Shown: positions 37,875-47,504 of the stretch, one piece after another | Layout: each line of letters begins with the position of its first letter | Numbering within the stretch: position 1 is the first letter of the stretch | DNA from: Symbiodinium natans | Lineage: Eukaryota; Sar; Dinophyceae; Suessiales; Symbiodiniaceae | NCBI GenBank assembly: GCA_905221605.1 | Contig: CAJNDS010002224.1 | Span: 1,139,023-1,203,022 of the forward strand | DNA: 64,000 nucleotides | Reading direction: 5' to 3' | Notes under the pieces: generated by a model | The model's input: only the letters and a program-made list of their open reading frames with translations | The model's database searches: none | Told to the model about the DNA's origin: nothing | Translations under genes and position numbers: made by a program

Positions 37875-40800
37875 AGATGTATGATTTGAGATCCTCCTTG
37901 GGAATCACTGGGGATCCATCCTGGTACACAAAGTCGTGTTTCTGAGCAAATATGGCGCACCCTGCAGCATGGCGTTCTGACTTCCGAACCTCCTCCCATT
38001 TGTTGACGCCATAGTCCTTGTCCCACATTGCTTTGAGCGAACAGAAAGGACAATACGCTGGAGATTGGATTGGTCCGAACTCGCCCTGGAAGGAGTTCTT
38101 CAGCTTGTTGAACTCGTCGACGCATGCCTGACACACATGGAATTGGCCACTCGGGGCAGTGGGATGCTTGCTGATGAGGCCCTCGATGTCAATCCAGTAG
38201 GTTTCTCCGTCATAGAACGGTTCTGGGCTGACCATGGCGATGTCCGCATCCACCCAAGTCATGTCCACGCCTCCGCGGACGCCCTCAAGCTCCGATGCCC
38301 TCTCCACGACCCGTTGATGTCGTTCTTGCGTGTCATCATTGGCCGACGCGGTCCGAACGTCGTCGCTGCTCGACGGTGCAAAGACCGCCTTCGCATCCGC
38401 AGTCTCCATGTTCACGGAATCCAAGTGAGGTTCGCAATCGCCCATGCTCTCTGGGGGTGCCATGCAAAGGGTGATGATCTTCTCTTGCAGCAAGTGTTTG
38501 TCGAATGCCGCCACCGCCAAGTGCATCTCCTCTGGATTGATCCGGAAATTGTCGCTGCCCTTATGGAGAGTCACAGCAATTCGAGCCCACAGCAATGATG
38601 ACGTGAAAACAATGCATCCTCTTGCTCGGAGCTCGACTGCGATCCAATCAATGGCAGCCCATGGCATCGCTGCACCAACGTCCTTCCCGATGAAACGGGG
38701 ATCGTCGTTGAGGGTCACAATCACGGCACGTTGCAGAAGGTCTGACAAGTCCATGATTGGGTCGACGAACCACTTTCGCATGTTCTCGGGAGTCGCATTG
38801 CCATGCTCCCACACCAGGAGATCGTTGATGGCTCTGAACGACAGGTAGACGTGCGCGGTGACGTCGATGCTCTGCCCGGGACCTCTCCATTCTCGGACTG
38901 CGTCTCTGGCTTTGGTGGCAACGACTTGGAATCCTTCAGGTAGGAGTGGATCGAGGCTTTCATCAACTGTCTGGCAATACGAATGGGCGTCATACCATCC
39001 CTTTTCTTGGAGCTTGCTGGCCATCGTGTAGGTCAAGCGATTCTTGGTTTTCGTCCACACCTCGAAGTCAGCCAGGATGATCGTTTTGCTGGATCGCACC
39101 GCTGTGACATCGGGGGTACTTGCCTGACGAATGGAAGCGCTGAACTTTCTCAGTCCAGCCGTCAACAATGCTCGCTGCTCCGGGCTGCTGTTGAGGTGAA
39201 AGATTCCCAGCTCTCCCGTAGCCGTGGATTGCATGACCGCCGCAAACATTGTGCCAGGAGTTGGTAGCTGACGGATTGTGCACAAGAAAACCTTCTCGTA
39301 CAGCACCTTGTAAAGTCGTAGCCACTCCACATCCCCTTTCTTCATGAATGTTGCCATGTGAAACGCACCTGCGAGATTCGACTGGCTCATCCCGTAAAGC
39401 TTGGCAAGGTGTGTGGTGACGCGCCGAAGGTAAACTTGCTCACTGCTGGTTCCAAATTTCCCGTTGATCTTGGGTGTCTGATCACGTGCGGGCAGGACAT
39501 CCGTAGGATCATCTTTGTGAACGATGATGGTTGTACCCAGCTGCACGCGATGTCTGGATTGGAACTTGACGAACTTCTCCATGTACCCATCGGGAGTAGG
39601 ATCCAGGTACCAGCGAACTTCATCGGGTTCACCTTCAGGTTGGGCAGTTGGCTCAGCTCCCCGAGGATCGGAAGAGCTGGCCGCGGTTCCCGGTTGGGAT
39701 GCCGCGGAGCGGACATCCTCCGGTCCCCGCTGCCTCTTGGCGGATTCACCTCTTGCTTCGGCAAAGGATGCGCCCGTTGCCTGTCTTGGTGATGGTGTAG
39801 ACGTCGATCTGTTGGCAGGATGATCCTCTTCCACGAAAGGAGCCGGCCCTTCCGGAACGGATGGGGACGCAGGCCCTGCGGGATGTTGACGTTGAACATT
39901 CACCCAAGGCGGGTGCGAATTCAATGCCGGAGGAAACACCGTGCCTGTTGGATCGGGCTTCAGGTACGGCGGCTGTTCACGTCCTTCGGAGTAACACTCG
40001 GCTCGCAGGTTCGTGATCTCGGACATCCAAGATCTGTGAGTCCTGTACATGTCGTGGACCGCCCTCAAGACGTTCTGTTCGGCAGCCAGCTGGTTCCACG
40101 AGCTGTGTGAAAAGGAAGCTGGTAACCCGAGACCGGTTGGTGGCGGGGCCATGACGACAGTTGTCGCATTCACCAACGACTCCCTGAGCTCGGCTCCGGT
40201 CGTTCTCGATGGTTCCGATGGCCACACCGTCCGACTGTCATTGAGGTATTCGTGGGCTGTATGCATGGCGACCGACAATCCTTGGAGGCTGTTGACTGCA
40301 TGAGCAACCGCCGCGGACACGTTCTCCGGGGGGTCGACCACACTCTCGATCAGATCCCACACATTCATCTGCGTGTGCTCGGCGACCTGATTGTGGCTTC
40401 TCAAGCAATAACCCACTTGCTTCGCCATTGACCAAATCAGCTCCAGCAAATCCCAGAAGTCCTGGGTGAGAAGCATGCATGGTAGCCCTTCACGACGGTT
40501 GGGGAGGTTCTCGCGAAAGTAGGAATTAAGCCGCATCCAGTCGTTGTACCTGGTCACATAGATCCAAGGACTCTTGGTAACAACTGGCCTGCAAATGACA
40601 TTCGGATCAAGATATCCATCCATAGTCACCACCGTCAGACACGGATGTTGAGGATCCAAACGCCCTTGATCAGCATCCTGAACCAAAACGTCAACGAACA
40701 TGTCAATGTTCTTGAAGAGGTCAATCTCAATGACGTGGTCCAGAAGCTCCTGCAGCACTTGTCGAGTCGAATCGGTGCTGATCGCAGTCTTGACGACCTT

Positions 40801-41526
40801 GATAAACGTTGTGACATGGCTAAGGACTGTCTTGTAGCTCTCCGCGCTCCTTGCTGGCAATAGGCTTTCCACCACACCTCGAAACAGCTCCCGAACTCTG
40901 ACTTCAGGGAAACCATATGGGCTGGATGGTGCCGCAACTGCCGCCAAAAGGATAGCTGGCACTCCAAATTCCACCCACGCAGCAATGTTCGCATTCGTGG
41001 CGACCATGCCTTGCTCCAATCGTCCAGGAAGAGGTTGCCCTCTCAATGATCGCAGCGCATGACATGTCGTGCGCAAGGCAGTCATCCCATTGCCAACAGG
41101 GATGTTGATGCCCGATCTCTGGTACGGCAGGGAAAAGAGGTCTTGAGGTCGCGACCATGGAACATGCGGAGGAATGGGCCTCGGCTGTTGTCCGTCCATG
41201 CTGGTTCTAGGACCGGCGGAGCCGAGTCCCTTCCCCAGATGCAGATCCGAGCCGGCGGAGCCGAACCCCTCACTGCACTTTGGACTAGGGTCGGAGGATC
41301 CGAACCCTATTCCTGGTGTAGGACAAACAATTATGCAAGTACCTTGGAATTCATGTTGCACCTGGCTGTTACTGCAACGCAAACTGACATGAACAAGTAC
41401 ACATGAAGCTGCCACATGAACACTCTGAGCAGAGCCCCTGCCATGCGTTGTGCAACAACTTCGCCATGTGTGGTGTGTAGTTTCCTGCTTCCTTGAGCGC
41501 CTGACCTCTTGGTGTGCCATGTTCAT
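37705..41526 (-). CDS. Orphan ORF 2, large protein with C-terminal zinc module
   Basis: A 1273-codon frame overlapping ORF 1 at its start (about 158 bp) and ORF 3 at its end, each in another frame. The first 60 or so residues overlap ORF 1 and may not be translated. No family is recognised. Residues about 150-480 look helical and globular; about 500-640 is a Pro/Ser/Glu-rich linker; about 650-1050 is a second globular region; about 1130-1190 carries CQAC, YCPFC and a later His-Cys (HAAGC), a probable zinc-binding module. Hairpin-type inserts encode FGSAGS, LGSAGP and FGSSDP near the N-terminus. The C-terminal part from 39358 to 37705 recurs in the right-hand copy with one frame-breaking change. 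The overlap with ORF 3 suggests frameshifting or a broken single frame. Confidence 0.6.
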   Translation of the reverse strand: MNMAHQEVRRSRKQETTHHTWRSCCTTHGRGSAQSVHVAASCVLVHVSLRCSNSQVQHEFQGTCIIVCPTPGIGFGSSDPSPKCSEGFGSAGSDLHLGKGLGSAGPRTSMDGQQPRPIPPHVPWSRPQDLFSLPYQRSGINIPVGNGMTALRTTCHALRSLRGQPLPGRLEQGMVATNANIAAWVEFGVPAILLAAVAAPSSPYGFPEVRVRELFRGVVESLLPARSAESYKTVLSHVTTFIKVVKTAISTDSTRQVLQELLDHVIEIDLFKNIDMFVDVLVQDADQGRLDPQHPCLTVVTMDGYLDPNVICRPVVTKSPWIYVTRYNDWMRLNSYFRENLPNRREGLPCMLLTQDFWDLLELIWSMAKQVGYCLRSHNQVAEHTQMNVWDLIESVVDPPENVSAAVAHAVNSLQGLSVAMHTAHEYLNDSRTVWPSEPSRTTGAELRESLVNATTVVMAPPPTGLGLPASFSHSSWNQLAAEQNVLRAVHDMYRTHRSWMSEITNLRAECYSEGREQPPYLKPDPTGTVFPPALNSHPPWVNVQRQHPAGPASPSVPEGPAPFVEEDHPANRSTSTPSPRQATGASFAEARGESAKRQRGPEDVRSAASQPGTAASSSDPRGAEPTAQPEGEPDEVRWYLDPTPDGYMEKFVKFQSRHRVQLGTTIIVHKDDPTDVLPARDQTPKINGKFGTSSEQVYLRRVTTHLAKLYGMSQSNLAGAFHMATFMKKGDVEWLRLYKVLYEKVFLCTIRQLPTPGTMFAAVMQSTATGELGIFHLNSSPEQRALLTAGLRKFSASIRQASTPDVTAVRSSKTIILADFEVWTKTKNRLTYTMASKLQEKGWYDAHSYCQTVDESLDPLLPEGFQVVATKARDAVREWRGPGQSIDVTAHVYLSFRAINDLLVWEHGNATPENMRKWFVDPIMDLSDLLQRAVIVTLNDDPRFIGKDVGAAMPWAAIDWIAVELRARGCIVFTSSLLWARIAVTLHKGSDNFRINPEEMHLAVAAFDKHLLQEKIITLCMAPPESMGDCEPHLDSVNMETADAKAVFAPSSSDDVRTASANDDTQERHQRVVERASELEGVRGGVDMTWVDADIAMVSPEPFYDGETYWIDIEGLISKHPTAPSGQFHVCQACVDEFNKLKNSFQGEFGPIQSPAYCPFCSLKAMWDKDYGVNKWEEVRKSERHAAGCAIFAQKHDFVYQDGSPVIPKEDLKSYIFACSKVAYTNYGKIVSSSAGCEGETVVVGLRVHGGRHGLPLALVRCRQRSLCRLPP
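41213..41304 (-). repeat. Cluster of three covarying mini-hairpins
   Basis: CCGGCGGAGCCGAG (41213-41226), CCGGCGGAGCCGAA (41252-41265) and TCGGAGGATCCGAA (41291-41304) fit CGG-X-3nt-X'-CCG, where X and X' pair. Other copies: 33506, 36798, 37201, 50067, 50124, 54594, 54642, 55714 and 55750, the two LTRs (32879, 56471), and the right-hand block (61437, 61840). Confidence 0.7.
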
Positions 41527-43468
41527 GTGTGTTGTCGCACGTGACCCCCTTGAGGTTCAACATGGTTGACACATTTGTGGCGATACACCATGCTTTGAGT
41601 AACGGAATGCCGTCTTTGTCAACAACACCCATCATGCAACCGTCAATTCGTGCAACACGCAATGAATGCTGCTTTATTATGGCTTGAACTTCGGGCCAAC
41701 TCCAATACAAACAGGTTTTCGGCAACTCAAAAGCAATTTTGGGGGAAAATACCGCCAGCTTTCGCAACAGGTGTTTGAGAGCTTTCAGTAAGTCCCTGAA
41801 TTTCTTCCGATGCTCCTTTCCCTTCTCAGTTTCACCCCCCATTTCGTTCACCTTGATCCAGTTGGACCCCCCAGTGCACGGAAGAGAAGCGAAAACAAGA
41901 ATCGGACATTTGGGATTGGATTTTCGGAATCGTTCCGCCTCCTTGAGGATGTTGCTTTCACATGCCTTGGTTTGGGCTTGAAGGGCTTCATGCACACGCA
42001 TGACGTGAGCTCCCTTCGTAGCACTCGAGGATTTGCCCAGGCTACTGTCCTTAGAGCAACAGAATTCAATGATCATCCTGTCCTTACCCGACGGTAACTT
42101 CTCAACAGAACTGCAGGCCTTGGGGTCCCCAACCTTGGTGTCCCGTTCAGAAAGCATTTTCAACAAGAGGCGTGACACTTTACTGGTTCTCTTTCCACAC
42201 TCATCCCCGTGAGTCTCGACGGTTTCACGCGATGCGTGATGATGTTGCATGCCGCACACATCCTTCATGCTTTCAGGGGCTTTGAGTCCATGAATGAGAA
42301 ACTCAGTAGCTTCGTTGACATACATGATGTTCGGGGCCCCGCTTCCCTGTGGAACGCAGATCCTCCGACCGTGGCAGCAATCAGCAAGTGCGAATCTCTC
42401 CCACTTCATGCAATCAACTATGTTTTTGTACTGTGCCGACTTTCGAAACTTCGGCTTGTTGGGAACCTCGACGATAGTAGTCGCCCCTTTCTTCCGGGCC
42501 TCAAAGACTAAGTCGATGACCTCCCCCCAGGGGTAATCTACGACGCCTCGGTCCTCATAAAAGCGTTCTCTAGGATCGACATCAAGCCATGAAGCTCGAT
42601 TCAGCGCCCCTGCTCCTATGAACAGAACGTTCTGAAGACCCTTGAACGACCATTTAATGATGTCTTTGCAGTACTGGTAGGCGCCGCGTGCGTCCGCTTC
42701 CGGTACGCAGACGATGTTGACGTCCGGCGGTGCATACGTTTGCCACCAGTTCTCCTCTTCCAGACCTACGAGCAACCACACGCGAGGGCTACTGCTTCCG
42801 ACTTCCGAAGCTTTGATCGTCATGGAAAATCCTACAGCCCCGCTAAGCGAGTCACCCCGTGCCTTAAACATCTCCTTCCCGTGCTTGTCCTGGAAAACAA
42901 CTTCATGATTACCAGTCTCAGCACGAGTCACCTCGATGAATTCGGGCACGAATGTAGATTGAGGAAAATCTGCTTCTTTTGCGGCGCGCGCAACAGCGAT
43001 GACGGTAGATTCGAGCGCAGGAATTTCGTTGAGATCACCCCCCATGCCTTCAGACCCAGCGCGAAAAACACCCCCATACCCCCCATGGGCGGCGCGGACC
43101 ACCAAGTCGCACACTTGCCTACAGAGCGCGGGCGAATCGCGAACGCGACAACGCGAGCAGGCAGGCACCGGGGACGCAGACACGGCAGGCGACGCGGCGC
43201 GGTGCACACGCGTCGCCGCCGCCGAGCCCCGTTGGAAGTGATACTGAAACACAGCGCGCTCGACATACCGATCGAATTTCTGAGGTTCCGACGGGATAGG
43301 GACCTCATCCTCGATACGATGCCATTGCCCTTCACGCAGAATCCACGTAGACCGCAAATACTTCCCCGGTCGTAAAGCACTGGGGACACCGCGGAGCATG
43401 CGCGGGAACTTCACCACCAAGATCGGATCAGTACTGTCCGTTTCCTGGACACCTTCCTTACTGGACAA
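41369..43468 (-). CDS. Orphan ORF 1, methyltransferase-like
   Basis: A 699-codon frame from a TTG; the same frame stays open upstream to about 43635 without ATG, so the true N-terminus is missing or joined by splicing. Residues about 464-610 carry a row of motifs that resembles C5-cytosine methyltransferases: IIEFCCSKDSSLG (motif I position), VFASLPCTGGSNW (the Pro-Cys of motif IV), IAFELPKTC (position of motif VI) and RVARIDGC (near motif VIII). The fit is partial: the Phe-x-Gly-x-Gly loop and a clear target-recognition domain are not obvious. The N-terminal half is not recognised and has a Cys-rich patch (CSRCRV...CRQVCD). Cytosine methyltransferases inside dinoflagellate retrotransposons are known, which makes the reading plausible. 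Ends with a stop inside the start region of ORF 2. Confidence 0.5.
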   Translation of the reverse strand: MSSKEGVQETDSTDPILVVKFPRMLRGVPSALRPGKYLRSTWILREGQWHRIEDEVPIPSEPQKFDRYVERAVFQYHFQRGSAAATRVHRAASPAVSASPVPACSRCRVRDSPALCRQVCDLVVRAAHGGYGGVFRAGSEGMGGDLNEIPALESTVIAVARAAKEADFPQSTFVPEFIEVTRAETGNHEVVFQDKHGKEMFKARGDSLSGAVGFSMTIKASEVGSSSPRVWLLVGLEEENWWQTYAPPDVNIVCVPEADARGAYQYCKDIIKWSFKGLQNVLFIGAGALNRASWLDVDPRERFYEDRGVVDYPWGEVIDLVFEARKKGATTIVEVPNKPKFRKSAQYKNIVDCMKWERFALADCCHGRRICVPQGSGAPNIMYVNEATEFLIHGLKAPESMKDVCGMQHHHASRETVETHGDECGKRTSKVSRLLLKMLSERDTKVGDPKACSSVEKLPSGKDRMIIEFCCSKDSSLGKSSSATKGAHVMRVHEALQAQTKACESNILKEAERFRKSNPKCPILVFASLPCTGGSNWIKVNEMGGETEKGKEHRKKFRDLLKALKHLLRKLAVFSPKIAFELPKTCLYWSWPEVQAIIKQHSLRVARIDGCMMGVVDKDGIPLLKAWCIATNVSTMLNLKGVTCDNTHEHGTPRGQALKEAGNYTPHMAKLLHNAWQGLCSECSCGSFMCTCSCQFALQ

Positions 43469-43499
43469 ACCGGCCCTATACAGCTCCTGGGGCAGGATA

Positions 43500-44182
43500 G
43501 GTGTTTGCGTGTAAGGAAAACAGGGAACCTCGTTCTTAAACGAGTAGTGCTGATGACCTTTCTCATCAGCCGATTGCTGGTGTGTAGCCTTCAGCCAAAG
43601 GCCCCTAACTTGAACCCTATACTGGCCCTAAGCACTAAGCGCTAAACCCTAAAAACAAGCACAAGACGAAACCTCTAAGCCTACACCGAGACCGAATTCC
43701 GAGGCTGCTACGATTCTACGTCTACGACGACGACAAGAGCTTCTGCATCTGCTGGGAACCCATTGCCCGTCTGTATAGTTTGTGGATTTGTCAGTGTCTG
43801 CCACGTCTGCCACTGTCACACGTTGTCTTTGCACCGCCCTCAGAAGTAGGGTAGGTGTTCTCTCGAGGAGTTCAGTGTGTGATGACATGATGCCATGCTG
43901 ATTGACTCGCGCGGTGCGCAGCCGGCCCAGGCCCAGGCGTGGTTTTTGTGTCAAATAACGTGGCAGGTAGGTTTGGAGTCACTGAAAACTGAGACCACTA
44001 TCTTTTGTATAGTATGTTAGTATGTAGTATGGAGATGGAGATGTTCGCTGAGAAGGTTCAGGCGGTTGAGGCTGTCGCAAGGGCACCAGTCCGGCACCGC
44101 AGTTCCCGGACTGCTGCACTATAAGCCCCACACACACATAGTGACGTAGGTCAGGTAAACCCTACGGCCCTGCGAAGCAGCA
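43500..44182. other. Transition between ORF 1 and the host-type gene
   Basis: The open frame of ORF 1 extends to about 43635 and stops at degenerate telomere-type units (43610-43650). From 43655 to 44182 no gene is seen on either strand; the last part may be promoter or 5' UTR of the + strand gene. No TATA-like or other motif stands out. Confidence 0.4.
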
Positions 44183-45413
44183 ATGGCTGGCTTTGGCTGG
44201 AAGGGCGGCGGCGGCGGCAGGGGCTGGCAGTTTCACGGTCAGGGTCCGTACCCAGGAGGAAACAGGTCCACAACGTCAACTCTGCGAGGTCAGATGATTC
44301 AGCGACTGAGCAACGACGTCGAGCGTCTGGAGAAGGATTTGGCCCAAGCTCGGGCCGGGGTGGTACAAAAAACAAACAGCCAGGCCCTAAGCCCCCAAGC
44401 AAGTCCCGGCAACAGTACAACTGTTGTCATTGATTGTGCAGAAGCCCAGCCGCCCAGCCCTAGCAGGTGGACAAGACGGTTGCCGAATCCGAGAAGGCAG
44501 ATGCAGAAGATGCAGTGGCAAAACTTCGCAAGCAGCTGCAGGAGACGGAATGCGTGCCAACGGCTCTAACAATGTATGCGGTTAACAACGACTTAGAAGT
44601 CTTGCAGGTCGTTTTGAAAGACACGACATATTTTGCAGGACGCAGAGTCAAATCATGCCAAGCAGATCTTGCAGATGGAGAAGGACTCTTGCTCGGCAAT
44701 CGCAAGACTCGCAAGAGGGTGGTTCCCGGTATGTAGCCACTGTAGTAGCTAGTCAGTCGTTGACGGTTGACAACCGACAACATATTGACGACTGCAGGAA
44801 AGGACCGATGCAGAGACGGCGCACGGTCGTCGGTTGGCAACGACCTCTGACAAGATGAGTGACATGACCCAAGCCTGGCAGCGTGAGAGCTCCACTTGGC
44901 AAGGCAGCCAGGGTAGGGTTTAGGGATTAGGGCTTAATTAGGGCTAGTTAGGGCTTAGGGCTTAGGGCTTAGGGCTTGGGGCTTGGGGCTTGGGGCTTAG
45001 GGCTTAGGGCTTTAGGGTTAGGGGTTAAGGTTAAAGGTTTAGGATTTTGGGTGTCGGGTGTCAGGGTGTAGGGTTTTGTTTCACAGTGCTTGCTGTCTTG
45101 CGTTGAGGCAGGGTCAGCGCATTCGAAAGGAACCTCAAGGACGAGTGGGCATAGGGTACCCAAAACCCTAAACCCTAAAACCTAAACCCTAAACCCAAAA
45201 CCCTAAACCCAAAACCCAAAAAAAACCCAAAGCCCATAGCAGGCTAGTAGACATCAAGGGCCTTTTGCAGCCTGCCCCCTTCAGGAGTGTGAGAAAGCCA
45301 ATGAGAAGTTGAAGGAGGATGCAGACACCCACTACAGGGTCAGAGAGGATCTGCGCCGCAAGAACGACACGTTGCTGGGGTTTGCTGTAGTCGTCCTGTG
45401 CTTTTTTTTTCTC

Positions 45414-45450
<37 letters not shown>

Positions 45451-47494
45451 GTGTCCTGTGACAGAGTGAGACAAGTAAGGCTCGAGCGTCAGCTGAGAAC
45501 CAAGACGGATGAGAATGAGAATCTCCAGCGTCAGTTGAACAGGCTACAGAGCGACTTGGCAGAGTTGAAGGGCAAGGGCAAGGGCAAGGGCAAGAGCAAG
45601 GACGAGACCAAGGGCGAGACAAAGGGCGGCAAGAGCAAGACAGAGTCAAAAGGCAAAGGTTAGGCAGACCCAGCCCCTGTGTCACTCTGATGTCATTGTA
45701 CATTATGCATTGTATTTGCCCAGCCTTGTCGGAGTCATTGGTTGTCACAGTCAACCAGAGAGCGGCAATGGCAAGCGGTGGTGAGAAAAAGCAAATGCTT
45801 GCTAAGCTCACAGTCGTGTCTGGCATCGTCAGCCTCTCCATGTTTCCATGGACTGCCATGGACCAAGGTCACGACCTGCGTGTCGGCGTCTGCAAGGCTC
45901 GCGTCAGTTCCATGGATGGTTCGTCTGTCGTGTGGTCAGAATTGAACTCACTGACTTTGTCCCGACATGACAGGGGCAAGGCCTGAAGATGATGGAGGTC
46001 CAGAGTCAGAACATCATCACTTCAGAGGTGCCGCCCCACCCTTGCCAGTTGCGTGTTCTGGTCTGGAGTACTTGTGGTGCCTTCATTGCTCATGTGACGG
46101 TCTCACTGTTTGATGTCGCCTGACTTTGTGATCGGCTGCTGCAGCTTCGGCTCGACTTCTCGAGACGTGTGACGTCTCCAGACACGGACACGTAGACACA
46201 TCTTTGAAGAGTCAGGACACATGACACATGACATATGACACATGACACACGAGACATCATGTGTCAGAAGGTGGACTTGTCTTATTCAGAGTCAGGGTCA
46301 GCTTTAGATGAGCCAAAGCCAAAGCCAAAGGCATCACCGGCCTCAAGCTCGCAGTGTCAGTCTGGACCTGTTGCCGTGCAACCAGTCACGTGTCGCAGAG
46401 ACCTCCTTCGATAGGGGTGCCCAGCAGGCTGTCCTGCATTGTGTCTGTGTCTGTCAGTGTCAGTGTCATGTCATCATCGTCCATAGCGTCAAACCATGTT
46501 GAGATTGAGAGGTCACTTTCTTGCTCTACTTCCTGGAGCCGAGGGCATCGTCAGACCTGCTGCACCACCTGAAGGACAACCCGAAGAACGACGACAGTGC
46601 GTGGCTGATCGCCAACGCAAAGAAGGTTGGCAGAGAGCCACTCGGTTCCCCTTGCCCCCAGCCCCAGCCTTACCAACTTATTAGGGTTTGGGTGGTTTGG
46701 GCTTTGGGGTTTAGGATGTAGGGTTTGAGTTGAAGGGCTTCGGGTTTAGGGTCTGGGCTAGGGCGGCTAGGGTTGAGGGTTTAGGCTTTAGGATTTAGGG
46801 TAAAGGTTTTGAGGCTTTAGGGCTTGGGGCTTAGGGCTTGGGTTCAAGGTTTAGGGTCTAGGCTCCAGCGTTTAGGGTTCAGGGTTCAAAGTCAAAGTAG
46901 TCGCCAAAATGTCAGTGCAATTTCCGTGACAATGAGAGTGAGTATGAAGTTTCAGTCTCTGTCTGAGGCTCAATGCCCACGCAGGGATGGCCAGCGTCTG
47001 ACAATGCTTGGAGACAGGATGGAGGCGGCTGGTACAATGATGGATGGAATCAAGACGGCGGTGGCCAGAGTCAGAGTCAGTACTACACCTGGAACCCACA
47101 GCAACAGGACGGTCAGAATCAGGACGGGTGGAATCAACATGATGACCGTCAGGGTCGTGCGTGGAGTCGACAAGATCGCCGTGGTCGGAGTCGCGGCAGG
47201 AGTCAACAAGACGACCATCGTGGAAACGGTTGGGGTCATGATGGCCAGGACCAGGGTCAGCATCACGACGGGCAGGGCGGCTGGTGGCATCGTCCTGATG
47301 ACGGTCAGCGTGGAAGGGATGGATATGATCACGGAGGAGGGCAGGGCAGTGGCTGGTCTCAGAGTGATCACGGACATGGACAGGGGCAGGATAGTGGCCG
47401 GGCTGACGGGCATGCCCGGGATGGACATGATCATGGACAAGGTCAGGACGAGCCTCGGCTTGAAGGTTGTGCAGAGTGTGCAGAGTGGAGGTGA
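44183..47494 (+). CDS. Multi-exon coiled-coil protein with Gly-rich ends
   Basis: Exon 1 (44183 to about 44355) encodes MAGFGWKGGGGGRGWQF and the start of a coiled coil (MIQRLSNDVERLEKDLAQAR). Further exons: about 44465-44553 (VAESEKADAEDAVAKLRKQL), 44639-44716, 44798-44912, 45285-45379 (ECEKANEKLKEDADTHYRV), 45465 to about 45660 (coiled coil, then GKGKGKGKSK), and probable small exons near 45757, 45971-46027, 46290-46346 and 46525-46625. The last exon (46985-47494, after a CCCACGCAG acceptor) encodes a Gly/Gln/Asp/His/Arg-rich tail with GW and RGR repeats (GWGHDGQDQGQHH). The tail resembles RNA-binding low-complexity domains; the middle should form a rod. The orthologue is not known to me. 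Intron phases were checked only for the first exons. It lies antisense to the mobile-element ORFs on both sides. Confidence 0.5.
44913..45284 (+). repeat. Intron made of telomere-type repeats
   Basis: The donor GTAGGGTTTAGGG follows exon 44798-44912. TTAGGG/CTTAGGG units fill 44915-45065 and CCCTAAA/CCCAAAA units 45165-45235, so the intron holds an inverted pair of arrays. The acceptor is CCCCCTTCAG at 45284. Confidence 0.7.
45414..45448. repeat. (CA)n microsatellite in an intron
   Basis: About 17 CA units just upstream of the CTGTGACAG acceptor at 45464. Confidence 0.95.
46680..46895 (+). repeat. Degenerate telomere-type repeats in the last intron
   Basis: Units such as TTTAGGA, GTTTAGG, CTTGGGG and GCTTAGGG, all in the TTTAGGG direction. 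Confidence 0.75.
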
Positions 47495-47504
47495 ATGCCC
47501 GGTC

